A stretch of 10,975 nucleotides of DNA from CAYTSW01 sp964440605. GTDB lineage: Bacteria; Planctomycetota; Phycisphaerae; Phycisphaerales; UBA1924. Below the pieces are notes generated by a model. That model saw only the letters and a list, made by a program, of their open reading frames with translations, did not search any database and was not told the DNA's origin. A program made the position numbers and the translations under genes. Each line of letters starts with the position of its first letter. The first letter of the stretch is position 1. Positions 7,113 to 10,975 of the stretch are shown here, one piece after another. The stretch lies in assembly GCA_964440605.1 (NCBI GenBank), contig CAYTSW010000091.1:1-10975 (forward strand), written 5' to 3'.

Positions 7113-7514
7113 ATGCCCACCCCCGCCCTCACCGCCCACATCACCAACGACTCCTACCGCACCACCATCACCACCACGCACCACACGATCACCGCCGACC
7201 ACTTCGACCCCGACCTCGGCCCGCCCGACGCGCCCGATCCGTTCGATTACCTCTACTCAGCGCTCGCGTCGTGCGTACTCATCACCATCCGCATGTACGC
7301 CTCGCGCAAGGGTTGGTCGCTCGAACGCGCCGAACTCGCGCTCACGCCGACCCGCGACTTTCCCAAGCCCGTCGAGTCCATCGCGCTCGCCCTCACACTC
7401 CAGGGCGATCTCACGGACGACCAACGCGCACGCATCGCCGACATCGCGGGTCGATGCCCCGTCCACCGCACACTCGAACACCCGCTGGCGATCACGACGA
7501 CACTCAGCGCGTGA
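7113..7514 (+). CDS. OsmC/Ohr-family protein
   Basis: The 133-residue product fits the OsmC-like family, many of which are thiol peroxidases that detoxify organic hydroperoxides. The family's central motif appears as DPFDYLYSALASC, with Cys54, followed by the long helix. The second signature is GRCPVHRTLEHP, with Cys115. These two Cys are the expected redox pair. The segment LALTLQGDLTDDQRARI is the family's typical strand-turn-helix before the second Cys. Length is normal for a short OsmC protein. ATG 7113 has AAGGA (7100-7104) 8 bases upstream. The gene is alone, divergent from der and convergent with the GrpB-family gene. The exact substrate cannot be told; a generic OsmC-like assignment is safer than Ohr or OsmC proper. 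Confidence 0.85.
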   Translation: MPTPALTAHITNDSYRTTITTTHHTITADHFDPDLGPPDAPDPFDYLYSALASCVLITIRMYASRKGWSLERAELALTPTRDFPKPVESIALALTLQGDLTDDQRARIADIAGRCPVHRTLEHPLAITTTLSA

Positions 7515-7533
7515 CTCGCTTCGCGCCGGCGAG

Positions 7534-7563
7534 CAGGTACACGGAGCACCGGAGGGAACGGAG
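7534..7563. repeat. TACAC-GAGCA intergenic motif, copy 1
   Basis: These 30 bases match 9805-9834 at 23 of 30 positions without gaps (shared core CAG-TACAC-GAGCA-C). It sits in the 90-base gap between the convergent OsmC-like and GrpB-family genes. On the other strand it resembles the CTCCGTG-type segments at the right end of the palindromic repeats. A palindrome CCGGCGCCGG lies at 7594-7603, against the GrpB stop, but no clear terminator was seen. Confidence 0.4.
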
Positions 7564-7604
7564 CGCACGTCGAAGAAGAAGTGTGTGGGTGGACCGGCGC
7601 CGGA

Positions 7605-8189
7605 TTATCCCACCGCGCCAGAGACCGTGTCGTCCCAGCCGTAGGCCGCGAGGATCTCGCGGATCACTCCGTCCTTGCCCGCGGTGTAGTCCTTGCGGCT
7701 GTCGGCGTACTTCTGCGCCAACTCGCGCTTCACCGTGACATACCGCTCGCGGGCGCTCTCGTGCTTCCGCAGGGTGTCGCGGAAGAACAGGTTCAGCCGC
7801 CAGAAGTGCAGGTTGTGCTGCACGAGATGAACGTGGTACACCGTCGGGTCGCCGAGCGTGAAGAAGTGGCGGTTGGGCAAGCCGTACTCGCCCTTGTAGA
7901 CGTAGCCCAACCGCTCCATCGGTTGGACGTATTGCGCATACTCCAGCACGCTGCGCACGCCGATCATCACGTCGATCAACGGCTTGGCCGTCATGTTCGG
8001 CACCGCGGTGCTGCCGATGTGCTCGATCGCGACGACGTCCAGCTTCGCGAGCCCCTGAGCGAGCCGGTCGCGTTCGGCCTCGAAGTCTTCCGTCCAGCCG
8101 GGGTTGTACTTGGTCAGGTGCACCGTCCCCTCGGGCACGCCCAGCGTGCCGTCGGAGCCCCCGCCGCCGCTCGGACCCGTCACCGCCAT
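7605..8189 (-). CDS. GrpB family (UPF0157) protein, nucleotidyltransferase-like fold
   Basis: The 194-residue product matches the GrpB/UPF0157 family, which has a nucleotidyltransferase-like fold and no firmly established general substrate. Signature features are LTKYNPGW (25-32), HIGSTAVP (57-64), AKPLIDVMIGV (68-78), LGYVYKGEYGLPNRHFF, then HVHLVQ and the W-x5-FFRDTLRKH segment. The GS of HIGS and Asp73 fall where nucleotidyltransferase-type active residues would lie. ATG at 8187-8189 is preferred over the longer frame (start 8240), because AAGGAG (8196-8201) lies 6 bases upstream on this strand. The resulting N-terminus is a Gly/Ser-rich extension of about 18 residues before the family domain. 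The mRNA leader is strikingly G-rich (8221-8261). The PSP1-like gene lies upstream in the same direction, 157 bases away. Confidence 0.9.
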   Translation of the reverse strand: MAVTGPSGGGGSDGTLGVPEGTVHLTKYNPGWTEDFEAERDRLAQGLAKLDVVAIEHIGSTAVPNMTAKPLIDVMIGVRSVLEYAQYVQPMERLGYVYKGEYGLPNRHFFTLGDPTVYHVHLVQHNLHFWRLNLFFRDTLRKHESARERYVTVKRELAQKYADSRKDYTAGKDGVIREILAAYGWDDTVSGAVG

Positions 8190-8220
8190 CACCGGCTCCT
8201 TTCTCCCAAGCGCGGCCACA

Positions 8221-8261
8221 CCCCACCCCAACCAACCCACCCTCCTTCACCCACCATACCC
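8221..8261 (-). promoter_or_regulatory. G-quadruplex motif in the leader of the GrpB-family gene
   Basis: On the minus (coding) strand there are six runs of three or four G in 41 bases: 8259-8261, 8250-8252, 8240-8242, 8236-8238, 8226-8229 and 8221-8224. The loops are 6, 7, 1, 6 and 1 bases, so the canonical G3+N1-7 rule is met by several choices of four runs. The motif ends 19 bases upstream of the ribosome binding site (8196-8201). The + strand from about 8217 to 8324 is almost free of G. If transcribed, the leader could fold into an RNA quadruplex. Confidence 0.5.
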
Positions 8262-8346
8262 AACACCACGCACCACACCAACAAAAACCCGCACCGAACC
8301 AAATCAAACCCTAACCCCATCCCCGCCGCGACCCGCCTCGAAGGGC

Positions 8347-9744
8347 CTAGGCGCCGCCTTCGTTGGGTCCGCCGCCCTGCGGTCCCGCGTCGCCCCGCTG
8401 ATCCGACGCTCCGCCCGCGCCGTCTCCGCCTCGGCTTCTCTTCCGCCGCCGCTTCTTCTTGCCCTTCTTGCGCGCCGGGTCGGCGTCGCCCTGCTCGGTG
8501 CTCGGCTTCGGCGACTCTCCCTCACCCGTCTGCCGATCGTCTGCCGCTCCCGTGCTCTTCTTGCGCGTGCGCCGCCGCTTCTTTTTCTTCCGCTCCGTCG
8601 GGGCGGCTGCATCCGCTCCCGACGTTTCGTCGCCCTCGCGCTGCGCGCGATCGCGGTACTCGTCCTGCCGCTCCCCCTTGCTCTTCCCACGCCGACGCGC
8701 TCCGCGCCCGCTCCGCCGAGCCACTTCTTCCGCGTCCACGCCCCGCAGCGGGTCCGACGCCTTGCCCTTGCGTCCCTCACGCTTCAGCGCTTCGGCCTCC
8801 TCCGGCGCGATCAGCTCCTCCACCGGCACCGCGACGTCGCCCCCCCCGTCCTCCAGCCGCACACGCACCAACTGCGTCAGCACCTGCTTGTCCACCACGA
8901 CGCCAACACCCTCGCTCGTGCCGACGCGGGCGCGCATCTTCGGCAGTCGGCGGCGCAGGTCTTCGTACGTCTCGTCCTCGTACCGCAGGCAGCACAACAG
9001 CCGACCGCACCGGCCCGAGATCTTCAGGGGATCCAGCGTCGCGCGCTGCACCTTCGCCGAACGCATCGACACCGGCTTGAGCACCTTGAGAAACTGCTTA
9101 CAGCAGCAGTGTTGCCCGCAACGCTCGTAGTCCGCGACCAGGCGAGCCTCGTCGCGCGCGCCGATCTGACGCATCTCGATCCGCGTCCCCAGCCAGCGCG
9201 CCAGCTCCCGTACGAGCTCCCGGAAGTCGATGCGCGACGGCGCCGTGTAGAACACGGTCGCCCGCTCGCCGCCGAGGATCTCTTCCACCTCGACAACCTT
9301 CGCGTCCAGCCGCAGCGCATCGGCCTCCGCCTGCGCGCGCACCCGACGCGCGTGCTGACGCTCCTCGATCCGACGCTGGGCCGCCATGTCCTCGAGCGTT
9401 GCGACGCGCAACACCTTCCCGTCCTCGTAGAACGGGTAGTCCTTCCCACCCGACCGCTCGATGTACTCGAGCATCTCCGCCCGCGTGATCGACTTCGAGC
9501 ACCCCGCGTTCGGGCACGTGCTCGTGAGCATCTCGCCCAGCTCGGTGCCGCGGTGCGTCTTGACGACCAGTTTCGACCCGCACCCCGGCTTCGCGTCGCC
9601 CTTGTAGGGATACTCACCGATCAGCCGCATGCTCCCGAAGCGGACCACGATCGAAGTGGGGGGCTTGAGCTTGGCGTACGCCTCGCTGTCGGCCTGGGCT
9701 TCCTTCAGATCCGCCTCGAACTGAGGCAACGGCACGATCGACAT
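8347..9744 (-). CDS. PSP1-domain RicT/YaaT-like protein with Cys insertion and basic tail
   Basis: The 465-residue protein contains the PSP1 domain of the RicT (YaaT) family. In Bacillus, RicT forms an Fe-S-containing complex with RicA and RicF that affects RNA processing through RNase Y. The core runs from about residue 30 to 315. It includes VDFREL-like IDFRELV (172-178), TRIEMRQIGARDEARL (187-202), and the two Cys clusters CGQHCCC (209-215) and CGRLLCC (246-252). It differs from RicT (about 275 residues) in three ways. An N-terminal insertion carries Cys55, Cys77 and Cys82 (CPNAGC). A charged helical stretch lies at 120-145. A tail of about 130 residues has basic clusters at 385-396 and 426-438. 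ATG 9742-9744 has only a weak AGGG 7 bases upstream. No ricA or ricF is in the window. A role in RNA or Fe-S metabolism is inferred from the family. Confidence 0.88.
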   Translation of the reverse strand: MSIVPLPQFEADLKEAQADSEAYAKLKPPTSIVVRFGSMRLIGEYPYKGDAKPGCGSKLVVKTHRGTELGEMLTSTCPNAGCSKSITRAEMLEYIERSGGKDYPFYEDGKVLRVATLEDMAAQRRIEERQHARRVRAQAEADALRLDAKVVEVEEILGGERATVFYTAPSRIDFRELVRELARWLGTRIEMRQIGARDEARLVADYERCGQHCCCKQFLKVLKPVSMRSAKVQRATLDPLKISGRCGRLLCCLRYEDETYEDLRRRLPKMRARVGTSEGVGVVVDKQVLTQLVRVRLEDGGGDVAVPVEELIAPEEAEALKREGRKGKASDPLRGVDAEEVARRSGRGARRRGKSKGERQDEYRDRAQREGDETSGADAAAPTERKKKKRRRTRKKSTGAADDRQTGEGESPKPSTEQGDADPARKKGKKKRRRKRSRGGDGAGGASDQRGDAGPQGGGPNEGGA

Positions 9745-9804
9745 GCCACTACCCTATCACACCCCGGCCCCGCGATCTCCCTTGGCCTTGCACGCCGTGA
9801 ACGA

Positions 9805-9834
9805 CAGATACACAGAGCAACTGGGGAAACGCAG
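9805..9834. repeat. TACAC-GAGCA intergenic motif, copy 2
   Basis: This is the partner of 7534-7563 (23 of 30 identical, no gaps). It lies 60 bases upstream of the PSP1-like gene's start, in the gap before the hairpin at 9872. It is purine-rich on the + strand and continues into an A/G-rich stretch up to about 9857. Confidence 0.4.
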
Positions 9835-9871
9835 AAAACAGAGAGGATGCAGGGGAGGTGTGGTTGATCGG

Positions 9872-9904
9872 GTGCCACTGACCTCGGCTCTGCGAAGTCA
9901 GTGC
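9872..9904. repeat. GTGCCACT-type hairpin, site 3
   Basis: CACTGAC (9876-9882) pairs with GTCAGTG (9897-9903). After a C-A mismatch, TCG (9884-9886) pairs with CGA (9893-9895), closing the loop GCTCTG. The outer frame GTGCCACT...AGTGC and the loop are the same as at 7058. It lies 42 bases beyond the stop of the small gene at 9947 and upstream of the PSP1-like gene. Confidence 0.65.
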
Positions 9905-9946
9905 GCCAGCGCGCGCCGAAGGTAAACAACTCCGTCGCGGGCCCGC

Positions 9947-10315
9947 TTACCGCCCGCCGCCCCCGGCCTTCTCACGAGCGATCCCGAATGACCGGCTCAG
10001 GTCGTCCAGGACGTACCGCTCGACCGTGCGGCCCTGCTCCACGCCATAGATGAAGAGCGTTTCGCTGCGCCGGCTGAGGATCGCCACGACTTCCTCGGAG
10101 TTGAGGTCGCCCGTCGCCACCGTCAGCACGGTCAGGTCGCCCACCTCGGAGACGTCGGCGAGCGCCTCGCCCTCGAACCGCCCCGCCGAGACGATGATGA
10201 GCCCCATCAGCACGAACGCGCTGGCCCACAACGCCGCCACGCCCGAGTGGATCCGCCCGGACTGCTGCGTCGCGCCGTGCGCGACTTCGGTCTGCTTCTC
10301 GTTCTGCTCAGCCAT
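9947..10315 (-). CDS. Small single-pass membrane protein of unknown function
   Basis: I do not recognise this 122-residue protein. It has a polar N-terminus of about 24 residues (MAEQNEKQTEV...), one membrane segment at about 26-44 (GVAALWASAFVLMGLIIVSA), then a domain of about 75 residues and a Gly-rich end. This predicts an inner-membrane anchor with the domain outside the cytoplasm. The domain (GDLTVLTVATGDLNSEEVV...ETLFIYGV) alternates like beta-strands. ATG 10313-10315 was chosen: GGAGG lies 11 bases upstream, whereas the GTG at 10322-10324, overlapping the previous stop as GTGA, is only 2 bases from it. The gene follows 10321-10623 with a 5-base gap, so the two are almost certainly co-transcribed and probably act together in the envelope. 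Confidence 0.75.
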   Translation of the reverse strand: MAEQNEKQTEVAHGATQQSGRIHSGVAALWASAFVLMGLIIVSAGRFEGEALADVSEVGDLTVLTVATGDLNSEEVVAILSRRSETLFIYGVEQGRTVERYVLDDLSRSFGIAREKAGGGGR

Positions 10316-10320
10316 GTCGT

Positions 10321-10623
10321 TCACCGCCTCCGGGGTCCGCGGACCTCGTCGAAGTCATTCTGGAGATCGCGGAACCCGATGAAGTCCAGCCGCTTCGTCG
10401 AGCGGTTGTACCGCACCACGAGCATCTCCATGTTCGTGCTGTCGACGATGTAGATCGCCTCTTCGCTGATGCCCTGCGCACGCGCCGCGACCATCGTGTA
10501 TTCGCCCGGCGCCCGCCGCGCCCGCTGCGCCTCGGCGAGCGGCGCCACCGCCGTCACCAGCAGCACGCACAGCAGCACCGCGTTCACCGCCAACAACCCA
10601 CGCATTCGACGACTCATCCGCAT
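10321..10623 (-). CDS. Small exported protein of unknown function
   Basis: The 100-residue product begins with a classic signal peptide: basic MRMSRRMRG, hydrophobic LLAVNAVLLCVLLVTAV, and a cleavage site near AEAQ. The mature part is about 65 residues, with a beta-rich stretch (GEYTMVAARAQGISEEAIYI, then MEMLVVRYN) and a charged end (EVRGPRRR). ATG 10621-10623 was chosen because GGTGAG lies a few bases upstream and the signal peptide then has normal length; ATG 10617 is also possible. A longer frame from 10653 lacks support. A 52-residue stretch lines up without gaps with the neighbouring protein (9947-10315), but only 8 positions are identical, so kinship is uncertain. It belongs to a three-gene minus-strand cluster of envelope proteins. 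Confidence 0.75.
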   Translation of the reverse strand: MRMSRRMRGLLAVNAVLLCVLLVTAVAPLAEAQRARRAPGEYTMVAARAQGISEEAIYIVDSTNMEMLVVRYNRSTKRLDFIGFRDLQNDFDEVRGPRRR

Positions 10624-10684
10624 CGCGTCACTCACCTTTCGCCACACCCGCACCCCAGCAATCCGCCCCCATCGTACCGACGTG

Positions 10685-10924
10685 TCAGTCGTCGTATTCC
10701 CGACGCCCCGGCGCCACCGCGATGCCGATGCACAGCCCCAGCGCTACCACGCCCACCGCGTAATACAGCCACACCGGCGCCTGCCCCGGCGAATCGATCC
10801 GCGGCGGCCGAACCGCCCCCAGCACACCGCCCCACTCGCTCAGCACCTGCGCCGACACCGCCGGCCCGAGGCCCAACAACGCCGCCGCCGCGACAATGAC
10901 ACCAAGCACACCTGTCCGGTTCAT
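10685..10924 (-). CDS. Small exported or membrane protein of unknown function
   Basis: The 79-residue product has an N-terminal hydrophobic stretch with a likely signal peptidase site (LGPAVSA-Q near residue 26), a short loop (EWGGVLGAVRPPRIDSPGQAPV), and a second hydrophobic segment at about 52-71 (LYYAVGVVALGLCIGIAVAP). It ends in hydrophilic GRREYDD. Either the first segment is cleaved, leaving one anchor, or the protein spans the membrane twice. I do not recognise it. ATG 10922-10924 is the only reasonable start, although no good ribosome binding site is present (GAGGGGG is 12 bases away). It is first of three minus-strand small genes; 61 bases separate it from the next. Being short and GC-rich, it is the least certain of the three, but the signal peptide argues that it is real. 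Confidence 0.65.
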   Translation of the reverse strand: MNRTGVLGVIVAAAALLGLGPAVSAQVLSEWGGVLGAVRPPRIDSPGQAPVWLYYAVGVVALGLCIGIAVAPGRREYDD

Positions 10925-10975
10925 GCCCGAACGATACCCCCTCAGCCGATCGCCCGCCAGAACCCGCCCGCGCCC

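Noticed and set aside
7594..7603. Palindrome CCGGCGCCGG as a regulatory site
   Set aside because: It is a short, fully GC palindrome, expected by chance in this composition, with no other support.
5321..7738. Long plus-strand open frame (805 codons) opposite der
   Set aside because: It is low-complexity Leu/Arg/His/Pro-rich, crosses repeat copy B and the OsmC-like gene, and lies opposite an unmistakable Der.
7581..9867. Two overlapping long plus-strand frames opposite the GrpB-family and PSP1 genes
   Set aside because: They are Pro/Arg/Ala-rich without motifs and run through the G-free intergenic region; the minus strand has full family matches.
10942..10975. Possible tail of another minus-strand gene ending GFWRAIG at TGA 10942-10944
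   Set aside because: Only about 30 coding bases are visible, too few to tell from chance.

Overview
The window is about 11 kb of very GC-rich bacterial chromosome with tightly packed genes. Gene content and style suggest a planctomycete, probably of the class Phycisphaerae: a helix-turn-helix receiver protein, an HDOD-fused kinase, a PSP1/RicT-like protein with a long basic tail, an extended Der GTPase, and intergenic hairpin repeats. This placement is inference; no rRNA or other marker is present. No tRNA, CRISPR array, insertion sequence or phage gene was seen.

Layout. Bases 2-787 (+) hold the C-terminal part of an unrecognised protein built on two copies of a 49-residue module. A 305-base gap follows with a repeat element and the leader of a signalling operon. 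Bases 1093-5204 (+) encode three signalling proteins in tandem: an HTH-receiver DNA-binding response regulator, an HDOD-GAF histidine kinase, and a degenerate-receiver/GAF protein. The gaps are short (30 and 41 bases), and a hairpin appears to cover the ribosome binding site of the third gene. The likely logic is that the HDOD-GAF kinase phosphorylates Asp133 of the HTH regulator, while the third protein, which lacks every residue needed for phosphorylation, acts as a non-catalytic sensor or adaptor.

Bases 5205-5419 are entirely non-coding and contain two repeat types. Next come der (5420-7012, -), an OsmC-like gene (7113-7514, +), a GrpB-family gene (7605-8189, -), and a PSP1/RicT-like gene (8347-9744, -). 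The 157 bases between the last two are almost free of G on the + strand, giving a six-run G-quadruplex motif on the grpB-coding strand. Bases 9947-10924 (-) hold three small membrane or exported proteins of unknown function, read in the order 10685-10924, 10321-10623, 9947-10315.

The most unusual material is in the gaps: three hairpins sharing a GTGCCACT...AGTGC frame, two copies of a roughly 105-113 base palindromic element, and a 30-base motif present twice. The signalling trio, with its HDOD-kinase fusion and pseudo-receiver, is the most interesting protein system.
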